Assembly: GCA_902617975.1 (NCBI GenBank)
Contig: CACMYV010000010.1
Coordinates: 1 to 36,056 of the forward strand
Origin: an uncultured Pelagibacteraceae bacterium
GTDB lineage: Bacteria > Pseudomonadota > Alphaproteobacteria > Pelagibacterales > Pelagibacteraceae
Direction of reading: 5' to 3'
Length of the DNA stretch: 36,056 nucleotides
Part shown: positions 27,059 through 34,793 of the stretch, one piece after another
How the letters are laid out: each line of letters begins with the position of its first letter
Position numbering within the stretch: position 1 is the stretch's first letter
Notes under the pieces: model-generated
The model's input: only the letters and a program-made list of their open reading frames with translations
What the model was told of the DNA's origin: nothing
Databases searched by the model: none
Translations under genes and position numbers: made by a program

Positions 27059-27238
27059 ATGGCTGTACCTAAACGAAAAACAACGAAATCAAGATCAGGT
27101 AAAAGAAGATCTCATATTATACATCGGTCAAAAAATATAATTGAGGATAAAAAATCAGGAGAATACAGGCTTTCACATCATATGGATCTAAAAACTGGAT
27201 TTTATAAAGGTAGGCAAGTATTAGATCCAAAAGATTAA
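27059..27238 (+). CDS. rpmF: 50S ribosomal protein L32
   Basis: A 59-residue ribosomal protein. It starts [19 protein letters not shown], the classic bacterial L32 N-terminus, and contains HRSKNII and the C-terminal [13 protein letters not shown]. The cysteine-type zinc ribbon of some L32 proteins is absent, as usual in Proteobacteria. It is 7 nt after the CBP3-type gene and 9 nt before plsX. The DUF177/YceD gene that often precedes rpmF is missing here. Confidence 0.97.
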   Translation: MAVPKRKTTKSRSGKRRSHIIHRSKNIIEDKKSGEYRLSHHMDLKTGFYKGRQVLDPKD

Positions 27239-27247
27239 ATTTTTGTT

Positions 27248-28255
27248 ATGATCAACCCTATTAAAATTGCAGTCGATGCAATGGGTGGTGAAAATTCTCC
27301 CTATAAGGTAATTAAAGGAATAGAGATTCACAGCAAAGATTCAAGAAATATATTTTATAATCTTTTTGGAGATAAAAATATTTTAGAGCCTATTCTAAAA
27401 AAAACAAAAGTTAACAAAGAATGCTACAAAATTATTCATACTAATAACTCCATCAAGGATGAGGATAGTCCTTTGTCAGCGGCAAAAAAAGGCAAAGACA
27501 CTAGCATGTGGCTTTCAATTGAAAGTCTAAAACAAATGGAGTCAGATGCAACAGTATCTGCAGGAAATACTGGTGCATTGTTTGTAATTGCAAAATTAAA
27601 TTTAAAAATGATAGAAAAAATTGATAAACCCGCTTTATCTGCATTATGGCCAAATAAATATGGCATGAATATTGTATTAGATCTTGGTGCAAATATTGAA
27701 TGCAGTGAAAAAAATTTAATTGATTTTAGTTTTATGGGTTCAGCACTTCATAAATCTTTATTTGAAAATGAAGATCCAAAAGTTGCATTATTAAATATTG
27801 GATCAGAAGAATTAAAAGGTAACAATATAATTAAAAATACATATCAAATTCTGAATGAAAAGAAAAATTCATTATTTGAATTTAAAGGATATATAGAGGG
27901 TAATCAAATTATGGATGGAAACGTGAATGTTATAGTCACAGATGGCTTTACTGGAAATATTGCTCTTAAGACAGCTGAAGGAACAGCAAATTTTATTAGT
28001 TCTGAGTTAAAACAAGCATTTAATTCTTCATTTCTGGGTAAATTATCAGGCTTTCTTAATATAAGTAATTTAAAAAATTTTAAAAAAAAATTGGATCCAA
28101 GACTTTATAATGGGGCAATATTATTAGGATTAGATAAACCAGTTATAAAAAGTCATGGCTCTACAGATGAAGTTGGATTTGCTAATTCTCTAAAAGTGTG
28201 TGAAAAAATTATTAAAGGAAAACTAATAGAAAAAATTAAAAAAAATATTATTTAA
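27248..28255 (+). CDS. plsX: Phosphate acyltransferase PlsX
   Basis: A 335-residue peripheral membrane enzyme that makes acyl-phosphate from acyl-ACP for phospholipid synthesis. The N-terminal IAVDAMGGENSPYKVIKG, the VSAGNTGALFVIAK segment, LNIGSEELKGN and VIVTDGFTGNIALKTAEG are hallmark. Length is standard. The stop codon is directly followed by the ihfA ATG, whereas in most Alphaproteobacteria fabH lies between the two. Confidence 0.98.
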   Translation: MINPIKIAVDAMGGENSPYKVIKGIEIHSKDSRNIFYNLFGDKNILEPILKKTKVNKECYKIIHTNNSIKDEDSPLSAAKKGKDTSMWLSIESLKQMESDATVSAGNTGALFVIAKLNLKMIEKIDKPALSALWPNKYGMNIVLDLGANIECSEKNLIDFSFMGSALHKSLFENEDPKVALLNIGSEELKGNNIIKNTYQILNEKKNSLFEFKGYIEGNQIMDGNVNVIVTDGFTGNIALKTAEGTANFISSELKQAFNSSFLGKLSGFLNISNLKNFKKKLDPRLYNGAILLGLDKPVIKSHGSTDEVGFANSLKVCEKIIKGKLIEKIKKNII

Positions 28256-28549
28256 ATGAGAATTAATTTAACAAAAAAAGAAATAATTAATTCTATTCAT
28301 ATGCAATTAGGATTTTCCAAAAAAATTACTGAAAATCTACTTGAAGATTTTCTCTTAATTATTTTAGATGAGTTGATTAAAAATAGTAAAGTCAAAATAC
28401 CAAAATTTGGGACATTTATTTTAAGAAAAAAAAATAGTAGAATTGGTAGAAATCCAAAAACTTTAGAAAAAAAAATTATTTCTGAAAGAAATGTAATATT
28501 ATTCAAGCCCTCAAAAGAGTTAAGAAAATTTATAAATAAAAATGATTGA
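28256..28549 (+). CDS. ihfA: Integration host factor alpha subunit
   Basis: A 97-residue HU/IHF-family DNA-bending protein. The N-terminal LTKKEIINSIHMQLGFSKK helix region, KVKIPKFGTFILRKKNSRIGRNPKT with the IHF-type GRNPKT beta-arm tip, and the LFKPSKELRKFIN end are clear. Identification as alpha rather than beta subunit rests mainly on the plsX-ihfA-merR context. It overlaps the next gene by 8 nt. Confidence 0.93.
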   Translation: MRINLTKKEIINSIHMQLGFSKKITENLLEDFLLIILDELIKNSKVKIPKFGTFILRKKNSRIGRNPKTLEKKIISERNVILFKPSKELRKFINKND

Positions 28550-28910
28550 AAAAAAAAAGGTTTATAAAACAATCGGCGAAGTTGCTAAAATTTTAAATTT
28601 ATTTGATTATAAGACAGGTAAAGTAGCAACTCATACTATAAGATTTTGGGAGAAAGAATTCAAAGAAATAAAACCAATAATTTTTTCCGGAAACCGTAGA
28701 TATTATGATGAAAAAAATATCAAAACTTTACATAAAATTCATTTTTTGCTTAAAAATAAAGGATTGACTATAAAAGGTGTAAAAAAATATCTTAAAGAAA
28801 GTAATTCTAAACTTGACGTGAATAATAATAAATCTATAAACACTAAAAATATAAGATCAAAAGTAAACAAAATATCTAATTTGATAAAAAATATAAAAAA
28901 TAATGGCTAA
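28542..28910 (+). CDS. MerR-family transcriptional regulator
   Basis: A 122-residue protein with an N-terminal winged helix-turn-helix of the MerR type: YKTIGEVAKILN, ATHTIRFWEKEFKEIKP and GNRRYYDEKNIKTLHKIHFLLKNKGLTIKGVKKYL (read in parts: RRYYDEKNI, LTIKGVKKYL). The C-terminal ~40 residues are lysine/asparagine-rich and short, without an obvious effector domain. A MerR gene right after ihfA is a conserved arrangement in Alphaproteobacteria; its target is not known to me. It overlaps ihfA and rpmG by 8 nt each. Confidence 0.9.
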   Translation: MIEKKKVYKTIGEVAKILNLFDYKTGKVATHTIRFWEKEFKEIKPIIFSGNRRYYDEKNIKTLHKIHFLLKNKGLTIKGVKKYLKESNSKLDVNNNKSINTKNIRSKVNKISNLIKNIKNNG

Positions 28911-29094
28911 AAAAACACATGTAAAAGTAAGAATGGTTCCAGAGACCAAACCAGATAGTCCTTTTTTTTACTATGTTAAAAAACCTGCCGGTGGAGAAAA
29001 GGCTAAAATAAAACTTAAAGCAAGGAAGTACAATCCAGCAACAAGAAAGCACGAAGTTTTTATTGAAAAGAAGCTTCCACCTCACAGTAAATAA
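28903..29094 (+). CDS. rpmG: 50S ribosomal protein L33
   Basis: A 63-residue ribosomal protein, recognised by MAKKTHVKVRMV at the N-terminus, the FFYYVKKPAGG segment matching the FYxTxKN core, and KARKYNPATRKHEVFIEKKL, the typical RKYDPxxRKHVxxxExK end. It is several residues longer than the usual 55 because of extra residues in the middle and a PPHSK tail. It has no CxxC zinc site. The stop codon touches the stop codon of the convergent chorismate mutase with no base between (TAATTA). Confidence 0.94.
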   Translation: MAKKTHVKVRMVPETKPDSPFFYYVKKPAGGEKAKIKLKARKYNPATRKHEVFIEKKLPPHSK

Positions 29095-29385
29095 TTATTT
29101 TTTTTTAAAATTTCTTCTTTCAAAGTCAATATAGGACATAATCATATTTTTCCAAATACGATTAGTTATCTTTGGATCAATTTTATTTTTGATTGATTTT
29201 TTTTTTATATTTTTAAGAATTACTGAAATTCTTTTTTTGTCAACAATTTCATGTTTATGAGTTTTTAGTTTAAGAACATCTTTAACTATATTAGTTCTAA
29301 TTCTTATTAATTTAATAAGCTTATTATCAAGTAGATCTAACTTTTTTCTTAAGATATTTAATTTTTTTCTTTTATCAGGCGACAT
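29095..29385 (-). CDS. Chorismate mutase (AroQ type)
   Basis: A 96-residue stand-alone all-helical chorismate mutase that converts chorismate to prephenate for phenylalanine and tyrosine. The pattern LNILRKKLDLLDNKLIKLIRIRTNIVKDV (parts: LRKKLDLLDNKLI, IRIRTNIV) matches the long first helix with its active-site arginine. The VDKKRISVILKNI and NRIWKNMIMSYIDFER segments match helices 2 and 3. The sequence is very lysine-rich but the length is right. It is divergent from ctaA across 43 bp. Confidence 0.9.
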   Translation of the reverse strand: MSPDKRKKLNILRKKLDLLDNKLIKLIRIRTNIVKDVLKLKTHKHEIVDKKRISVILKNIKKKSIKNKIDPKITNRIWKNMIMSYIDFERRNFKKK

Positions 29386-29428
29386 TTGATCAATTGGATT
29401 TATAAATAAATATTATATTAAAACAATT

Positions 29429-30445
29429 ATGTATACCGAAATAAATACAAAATACAGATTATACATATCTAATTGGTTATTATTTATGTTTTTCTTGGTT
29501 GCTATTATGATTGTTGTTGGCGGCTTAACAAGACTTACAGATTCTGGGTTATCAATTACTGAATGGGAATTTTTTAAAGGTTTTTTTCCACCTATGAATA
29601 ATGATTCTTGGTTAGCATATTTCGAATCTTATAAACAAATACCTGAATTTAAACTTCAAAATTATTCAATGACTTTAAGTGAATTCAAGGTGATATTTTG
29701 GTGGGAGTGGGCACATAGATTTTTTGGACGAATTATTGGTTTGGCTTTCTTGATACCTTTAATATTTTTTACAATCAAGTTGGGTGTTAAAAAACTTTAT
29801 AATTTTTACTTGATATTTTTTTTGATTTGTTTTCAGGGATTTTTAGGTTGGTATATGGTGCAGAGTGGTCTTGTTAATAATATAGATGTAAGTCACTTTA
29901 GATTATCTATACATCTTTTATTTGCATTTATTATTTTATCATTAATTTTTTGGAGTTATTTATGTTTAACGAATTTAAATACAAAGGATAAAAAAATTAA
30001 TAATTATACACCTGAATTTTTTTTACTATTAATTTTCTTACAAATTATTATTGGTGCATTCGTTTCAGGTATGGATGCAGGAAAAATATATAATACTTGG
30101 CCGTTAATGGGCGATTCTTATTTTCCAGATGATAACAAATTTATGAATTTATTTAATTTATCTGCTTTTAGCGACCCATCATTAGTTCAATATTTGCATC
30201 GAAATTTAGCTTATTTAATATTTATTATATACATAGTAATTTCTTACATAACTTATCGGAATAAATTTTTTTACTTATTTAAACCTGTAATTATTTTAGG
30301 CTTAATTATTTTATTACAAATTGTATTGGGAATTCTTACTATTATGTCTGGTGCTAGTATTTTAACAGCGTCTTTGCACCAGTTTAGCTCAATATTATTA
30401 ATTACTTCATCATTGTATTTTTTATTCAGGAATAGATTTAGTTGA
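29429..30445 (+). CDS. ctaA: Heme A synthase (CtaA/COX15)
   Basis: A 338-residue inner-membrane enzyme that oxidises the heme O methyl group to make heme A for aa3-type cytochrome oxidase. Eight hydrophobic helices are visible. The VVGGLTRLTDSGLSITEW segment after the first helix is the family signature. Histidine heme ligands occur in WWEWAHRFFGRIIG, the SHFRLSIHLLFA helix, VQYLHRNLAYL and TASLHQFSSILL. An AT-rich 43-bp gap with TATTAT and TATATT hexamers (29411-29419) precedes the start, the latter ending 9 nt before the ATG. Its stop codon directly touches that of the convergent gene. Confidence 0.96.
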   Translation: MYTEINTKYRLYISNWLLFMFFLVAIMIVVGGLTRLTDSGLSITEWEFFKGFFPPMNNDSWLAYFESYKQIPEFKLQNYSMTLSEFKVIFWWEWAHRFFGRIIGLAFLIPLIFFTIKLGVKKLYNFYLIFFLICFQGFLGWYMVQSGLVNNIDVSHFRLSIHLLFAFIILSLIFWSYLCLTNLNTKDKKINNYTPEFFLLLIFLQIIIGAFVSGMDAGKIYNTWPLMGDSYFPDDNKFMNLFNLSAFSDPSLVQYLHRNLAYLIFIIYIVISYITYRNKFFYLFKPVIILGLIILLQIVLGILTIMSGASILTASLHQFSSILLITSSLYFLFRNRFS

Positions 30446-31555
30446 TTATTTTTTTTCAATTACAAAAAGTTCATTGTTAAAATATAGTCCTTTGTTTTTA
30501 TTGACTATGTCTTTTACAACTTTTTGGTAATATTTTTTTCTTTCAGCATTCATTATTTGTTCATCTGATATTTGGTTAACATATACTGCAGCATTCCAAG
30601 CTGAAAAAATTAATGATGTGGCAATACCTCCGCTAATTTCATTTGGTAATGCTCTCAAAACATATTTTATATTTTGTTTTTTATTAAATTTTAATGATTT
30701 CAAAATTTCATTATCTGTGTTGTTTTTTATATATTTTATTATTGAGTCATAAAGTGAGGGAAATGGATTTTCTTTTGGCCAAATTTTCTTAATAATTTTA
30801 TTTCCAGGATCATTTCCACATGCATGGACTACCACTAATTTACCTTTTTTATCCAATGATTTTATCATTGGATCGATAACATACTTTACTTTTTTCTCTG
30901 CAGGTATTCTTGATCTATAAGGTTGAGATGCAATGATTAAGTCGTAACTATTTTTTCCATTATTTTTTTTTGGAATAACATTTTTCAATGAAAATTCCTG
31001 ATCTTTTCGGTAAATTACAATTACTGATGGCTCTTTGTATGTAGGGTTTCCATTTCTAGGATTTCTTTCTATTTGCCATTTTTTATTTAAAAATTCTTGA
31101 TTAAGCTTTCTCAATTGATTTGAAAAATCTAATGAAGAATTACCTTTTAACTTAACTATCTTCCAATTCATTTTTTTTTGTTTTTTTTTGTCATTTGATT
31201 TGAGTGCAGTTGACTCTACATAATTCAGATTTGAAATAACAAATACTGTATTTTTATGTTCAACAAACCGATCTGGAAGTTTTTCGAGTCCTAATCTAAC
31301 GTCTTCCATACTTATCTCTTTTGTGCTTACTAATAGAGGAATTTGAGGCATTTTCTGATGACATTGCCTCATTACACTCATCAATAATGAACCATCACCC
31401 ATACCTGCATCAAATATTTTTAATGCTGGAAATTTTGGTTTTAAATTTTGAACAATTGGTTTTAACGCATCAGCAATTTTGTTCTTTTCGTTAGTTGTTG
31501 TAACGAAAAGTAAATATTTTTGTCTATTATCAAAAAATCTAAAATTTTTTTTCAT
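30446..31555 (-). CDS. Conserved protein with a class I SAM-methyltransferase-like fold, function unknown
   Basis: A 369-residue cytoplasmic protein I cannot assign to a named family. A nucleotide/SAM-binding-like motif IFDAGMGDGSLL lies at residues 47-58, followed by acidic-ended strands, and YDLIIASQPYRSRIP plus GKLVVVHACGNDPGN resemble motifs IV-VI of class I methyltransferases. The C-terminal third (ISGGIATSLIFSAWNAAVYVNQISDEQI) looks like a distinct helical region. There is no signal peptide. It is the last gene of the metY-hydrolase unit, 19 nt after the hydrolase, so a role in sulfur-amino-acid or methyl metabolism is possible but is inference only. Confidence 0.6.
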   Translation of the reverse strand: MKKNFRFFDNRQKYLLFVTTTNEKNKIADALKPIVQNLKPKFPALKIFDAGMGDGSLLMSVMRQCHQKMPQIPLLVSTKEISMEDVRLGLEKLPDRFVEHKNTVFVISNLNYVESTALKSNDKKKQKKMNWKIVKLKGNSSLDFSNQLRKLNQEFLNKKWQIERNPRNGNPTYKEPSVIVIYRKDQEFSLKNVIPKKNNGKNSYDLIIASQPYRSRIPAEKKVKYVIDPMIKSLDKKGKLVVVHACGNDPGNKIIKKIWPKENPFPSLYDSIIKYIKNNTDNEILKSLKFNKKQNIKYVLRALPNEISGGIATSLIFSAWNAAVYVNQISDEQIMNAERKKYYQKVVKDIVNKNKGLYFNNELFVIEKK

Positions 31556-31574
31556 AAATACAAATTTGCAATTA

Positions 31575-32387
31575 CTAATTTGCTGGATAATTTGTTGTTA
31601 TGAATTTTTTCAAAACATTTAATACTCGATCTGCTTCCTCTAATAACATCATATGTCCGCAATTATCTATTATATCTATTTGACTTCCTTCAATTAAATT
31701 AGCTAGTTTTTTACCTTCTTTTACTGGACACATTTTATCGTCAGTGGCAAGTATAGAAAGGGTAGGTATCTTAATTTGTTTTGCAGCCTCAAAACCATTT
31801 TTATAATTATCACATGCTCTGAAATCTACACCGAGGGTATTTTTTATTGTTCTAGTTTTAGCTAACATTGAACCAGTATTAATATGATATAATCCTGGTA
31901 CAGGATGACCGCCAAAATGGCCAGCTGGCCCATGTGCCCAGTCCATCATTAGTTCAACGGCCTTAGGATCATTATTTTCTGCTAAAGATAATAATTCAGG
32001 ATTCATCGGAATTGCACCAGCTCCACCCATTAAACTTAAAGTTTTTATTTTTTCAGGATTTCTCGCTGTACACTCTACAGTAACCAAACAACCCTGAGAA
32101 TGACCAACTAACGAAGCTTCTTTATATCCAACAGCATCAATAACATCGCTGACCCAATCAGCCATATCCTCAATTGATTTTAAACTTTCGCCACCTGATA
32201 ATCCATGACCTGGCATATCTAAAGCTAAAACACTATATCCATGGAATGCAAAATATCTTGTTTGCAAAACCCATGTCATATGAGTTAATCCACTACCATG
32301 GACAAAAATTATTAATGGCTTATTTTTATCAAAAGGTCTGCCTCCCGTAGAAGCATAAACTTCGTTATTATTTACTTGAAACTTCAT
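31575..32387 (-). CDS. Alpha/beta hydrolase
   Basis: A 270-residue alpha/beta-hydrolase. The oxyanion-hole motif FVHGSG, the nucleophile elbow GHSQGC, a late aspartate in ATDDKMCPV and the catalytic histidine in DNCGHMMLLEEAD form a complete triad. Its start overlaps the metY stop by 4 nt (ATGA), so the two are translationally coupled. It is not MetX-type homoserine acetyltransferase: that family is longer and has a different nucleophile elbow. The substrate is unknown; coupling to metY suggests a small ester or thioester of the homoserine/methionine route, as inference. Confidence 0.9.
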   Translation of the reverse strand: MKFQVNNNEVYASTGGRPFDKNKPLIIFVHGSGLTHMTWVLQTRYFAFHGYSVLALDMPGHGLSGGESLKSIEDMADWVSDVIDAVGYKEASLVGHSQGCLVTVECTARNPEKIKTLSLMGGAGAIPMNPELLSLAENNDPKAVELMMDWAHGPAGHFGGHPVPGLYHINTGSMLAKTRTIKNTLGVDFRACDNYKNGFEAAKQIKIPTLSILATDDKMCPVKEGKKLANLIEGSQIDIIDNCGHMMLLEEADRVLNVLKKFITTNYPAN

Positions 32388-33712
32388 TGATTGGATACGA
32401 GCCTAGGTTTCCTAGCAGCTCTAAATCCATTTTCAAAGTCGTTTTTAATATCATCTATATCCTCTATACCAACTGATAATCTGATCATATCATGGGATAA
32501 ACCCGCAAATTTTAATGTAGCTTCGTCCATTTGAGAATGTGTAGCTGATGCTGGATGAATTACCAATGTACGTGTATCTCCAACATTTGCTAAATGAGAT
32601 GCAAGTTTAACGTTATTAATAAATGCTTCACCTGCAGCCTTTCCTCCTTTAATACCAAATGCTATCATTGATCCTTTGCCATTTGGTAATAATTTGCTTG
32701 CTAAATCATGATCTGGATGATCTGGTACACTAGGGTGAGAAACCCAAGCAACACTTTCGTGACCTAATAAATACTCGACCATTTTTTCAGCATTCTCACA
32801 ATGCTTTTTCATTCTGACAGAAAGTGTCTCGATACCTTGTAATACATTCCATGCATTCTGAGGACTTAGACAAGGTCCAAAATCTCTCATACCTTCTGCT
32901 CTTGCTTTCATTGTAAATGCTGTTGGTCCAAATTCTTCTGCAAAAGATAATCCATGATAACCTTCATATGGTTGTGTCATAGTTGGAAATTTATCATTTT
33001 GCATCCAGTCAAACTTACCGCCTTCAACGATTATACCAGCCATTGAAGATCCATGTCCGGCCATCCATTTAGTAAGTGAATGAACTACGATATCAGCGCC
33101 ATGTTCTATAGGTTTACACAAATAAGGTGTTTGATAAGTTGCATCTACCATTAAAGGAATACCTGCGTCGTGAGCTATTTTAGCGATCTCAGGCATATTC
33201 ATTATTTCGTTACCTGGATTACCAACAAGTTCTCCAAAAATACCTTTTGTGTTTTTTTGAATTGCTTTTTTAAATCCCTCTGTATCTCTTGGTTTTACAA
33301 AAGTTGTTTTAATACCAAATTTTGGAAGCGTTAGTCTAAATAGATTTACAGTTCCACCATAAAGCTGGGATGATACAACTAAATGATCTCCTGCTTCGCA
33401 AAGTGTCATTACTGCAAGAAATATCGCACTCATGCCAGACGAAGTAGCAAGTGCAGCTGTTCCTCCTTCTAATGAAGCAACTCTTTCTTCTAAAACTGCA
33501 ACTGTTGGATTTGATATCCTACTATAAATGTGTCCACCTCTTTCTAAATTAAATAATGCTGCCGCATGATCTACATCATCAAATAGATATGAAGTTGTTT
33601 GGTATATTGGTACTTGTCTTGAACCAGCATTTTTATGAGGCTGATAGCCTGCGTGTAAACTAAGGGTATCGAATTTATATGTTTTAGGATCCATTCCTTT
33701 TTTGTCTGACAT
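32384..33712 (-). CDS. metY: O-acetylhomoserine (thiol)-lyase / aminocarboxypropyltransferase
   Basis: A 442-residue Cys/Met-metabolism PLP enzyme that makes homocysteine (or methionine) from O-acetylhomoserine and sulfide (or methanethiol). Landmarks are the N-terminal LHAGYQPHKNAGSRQVPIYQ segment, YSRISNPTVAVLEERVASLEGG, SSGMSA, and the PLP lysine in VVHSLTKWMAGHGSSMAG. The length (about 430-440) separates MetY from the shorter MetB/MetZ. The start has one of the strongest Shine-Dalgarno sites in the window (AGGAG, 33724-33720 on the minus strand, 7 nt from ATG). The leader is unusually structured for this genome, suggesting regulation. Confidence 0.96.
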   Translation of the reverse strand: MSDKKGMDPKTYKFDTLSLHAGYQPHKNAGSRQVPIYQTTSYLFDDVDHAAALFNLERGGHIYSRISNPTVAVLEERVASLEGGTAALATSSGMSAIFLAVMTLCEAGDHLVVSSQLYGGTVNLFRLTLPKFGIKTTFVKPRDTEGFKKAIQKNTKGIFGELVGNPGNEIMNMPEIAKIAHDAGIPLMVDATYQTPYLCKPIEHGADIVVHSLTKWMAGHGSSMAGIIVEGGKFDWMQNDKFPTMTQPYEGYHGLSFAEEFGPTAFTMKARAEGMRDFGPCLSPQNAWNVLQGIETLSVRMKKHCENAEKMVEYLLGHESVAWVSHPSVPDHPDHDLASKLLPNGKGSMIAFGIKGGKAAGEAFINNVKLASHLANVGDTRTLVIHPASATHSQMDEATLKFAGLSHDMIRLSVGIEDIDDIKNDFENGFRAARKPRLVSNQ

Positions 33713-33721
33713 TTAGTTTCT

Positions 33722-33756
33722 CCTGTTTAAATTTTTAAGATTTTATTATAAACAAA
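33722..33756 (-). promoter_or_regulatory. metY leader hairpin that would sequester the Shine-Dalgarno
   Basis: On the minus strand TTTGTTTA (33756-33749) can pair with TAAACAGG (33729-33722): six Watson-Crick and two G-U pairs around a 19-nt loop. The 3' arm contains AGG of the AGGAG ribosome-binding site. SAM-II/SAM-V riboswitches have this general layout, and SAM-V elements were described in front of metY and bhmT in Pelagibacter-like bacteria. I could not confirm the conserved SAM-binding core by eye, so the class is left open. Confidence 0.4.
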
Positions 33757-33763
33757 TATTATC

Positions 33764-33785
33764 GCTTATTTATAGCTTATTTATT
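33764..33785. repeat. Tandem 11-bp repeat in the metY-rplM intergenic region
   Basis: GCTTATTTATA (33764-33774) is followed immediately by GCTTATTTATT (33775-33785), 10 of 11 identical. One helical turn per unit would place a dimeric regulator on one DNA face. It lies about 50-75 bp upstream of the metY start codon, so it may belong to the promoter or to the 5' leader. Confidence 0.5.
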
Positions 33786-33821
33786 AGTTAAAACTATTAA
33801 AAATGACTTAAGTTCTAACTG

Positions 33822-33858
33822 TATATCGTTTGACAATATATCGATTTATAAGTATTAA
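33822..33858 (+). promoter_or_regulatory. rplM promoter with flanking direct repeat
   Basis: A perfect -35 hexamer TTGACA (33830-33835), a 17-bp spacer and TATTAA (33853-33858) as -10. Transcription would begin near 33865, leaving only about 4 nt before the rplM ATG at 33869. The -35 is bracketed by a direct repeat TATATCGNTT (33822-33831 and 33837-33846), 15 bp apart, a possible regulator site. Confidence 0.55.
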
Positions 33859-33868
33859 TCCCGCAATT

Positions 33869-34327
33869 ATGACTAAATTTCTTAAAAAAGATGACCTAAA
33901 TAGCAAATGGTTTGAAATTGACGCAACTGGAGCTGTAGTTGGAAGACTAGCAACCGTTGTATCAAAAATTCTTAGAGGAAAAAATAAAGCAACATTTACT
34001 CCTCATATGGATAGTGGAGATTTTGTTGTTGTTAAAAACGTAGATCAATTAAAATTTACAGGGAATAAGTTTTCAAACAAAAAATATTATAGACACACAG
34101 GTCACCCTGGTGGAATTAAAGAAACAACACCTGAAATATTACAATCTACAAAACCAGGTGAAGTTTTAAAAATGGCAGTAAAAAGAATGTTACCTGGTGG
34201 TCCTTTAGCTAAAAAACAATTAACTAAACTTAAAGTTTATTCAGGATCGGATCATCCTCACTCAGCACAAAACCCTGAAGTAATTGAGATTGGAAAACTT
34301 AATTCAAAAAATATAGCAAGAAATTAA
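33869..34327 (+). CDS. rplM: 50S ribosomal protein L13
   Basis: A 152-residue ribosomal protein. SKWFEIDATGAVVGRLATVVSKILRGK, read as WFEIDATG and GRLAT, is the standard N-terminal region, followed by FTPHMDSGDFVVVKN, the YYRHTGHPGG segment and AVKRMLPGGPLAKKQL, all family signatures. I place the start at ATG 33869: the frame extends upstream to a TTG at 33830, but that TTG is part of the -35 box and the extra 13 residues do not match L13. rpsI follows after 1 nt, as in nearly all bacteria. Confidence 0.97.
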   Translation: MTKFLKKDDLNSKWFEIDATGAVVGRLATVVSKILRGKNKATFTPHMDSGDFVVVKNVDQLKFTGNKFSNKKYYRHTGHPGGIKETTPEILQSTKPGEVLKMAVKRMLPGGPLAKKQLTKLKVYSGSDHPHSAQNPEVIEIGKLNSKNIARN

Positions 34328-34328
34328 A

Positions 34329-34760
34329 ATGGAAACAAATCAATCAACATCTTCAAAATTAAAATTAGATTTTAAAGATGCAAAATATGCAACAGGTAGA
34401 AGAAAAACTTCAATTGCAAAAGTTTGGTTAAAAAAGGGGACTGGTAAAATTTACGTTAACGGTAAAAATCTAGATGATTATTTCACTAGAGCTACACATA
34501 AAATGCAAATACTAAGACCTTTTGAAATTATCAATCAGTCTACAGAATACGATGTTAGATCCCAAGTTGTTGGTGGTGGACACACAGGTCAAGCAGGAGC
34601 ATTAGTACATGGTATATCAAGAGCACTATTACAATTTGATGAAAATCTGAAACCAACACTTAGAAAAGAAAAACTTACCACGAGAGATTCTAGATCAGTT
34701 GAGAGAAAAAAACCTGGTCGTGCAAAAGCTAGAAGAAGTTATCAATTCTCTAAAAGATAA
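34329..34760 (+). CDS. rpsI: 30S ribosomal protein S9
   Basis: A 143-residue ribosomal protein. ATGRRKTSIAKVWLKKGTGKI, then VNGKNLDDYF, VVGGGHTGQAGALVHGISRAL and the strongly basic C-terminal GRAKARRSYQFSKR are classic S9; the C-terminal tail reaches the P-site tRNA in the ribosome. An extra ~15 residues precede the core, as in other Alphaproteobacteria. It is cotranscribed with rplM. Confidence 0.98.
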   Translation: METNQSTSSKLKLDFKDAKYATGRRKTSIAKVWLKKGTGKIYVNGKNLDDYFTRATHKMQILRPFEIINQSTEYDVRSQVVGGGHTGQAGALVHGISRALLQFDENLKPTLRKEKLTTRDSRSVERKKPGRAKARRSYQFSKR

Positions 34761-34782
34761 TATCATTTTATTAAACAACTGT

Positions 34783-34788
34783 TATATT
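34783..34788 (+). promoter_or_regulatory. Candidate -10 box for argC
   Basis: TATATT in the 33-bp rpsI-argC gap ends 5 nt before the argC ATG, again suggesting a leaderless or near-leaderless message if used. No clear -35 box. argC may simply be read through from rpsI. Confidence 0.28.
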
Positions 34789-34793
34789 ACAAT

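Noticed and set aside
31575..32387. Homoserine O-acetyltransferase MetX as identity of the hydrolase next to metY
   Set aside because: MetX is longer and lacks a GHSQGC elbow; this protein looks like a generic short alpha/beta hydrolase.
33830..33868. Upstream TTG start adding 13 residues to L13
   Set aside because: The TTG belongs to a TTGACA -35 box, and the extra residues do not match L13 proteins.
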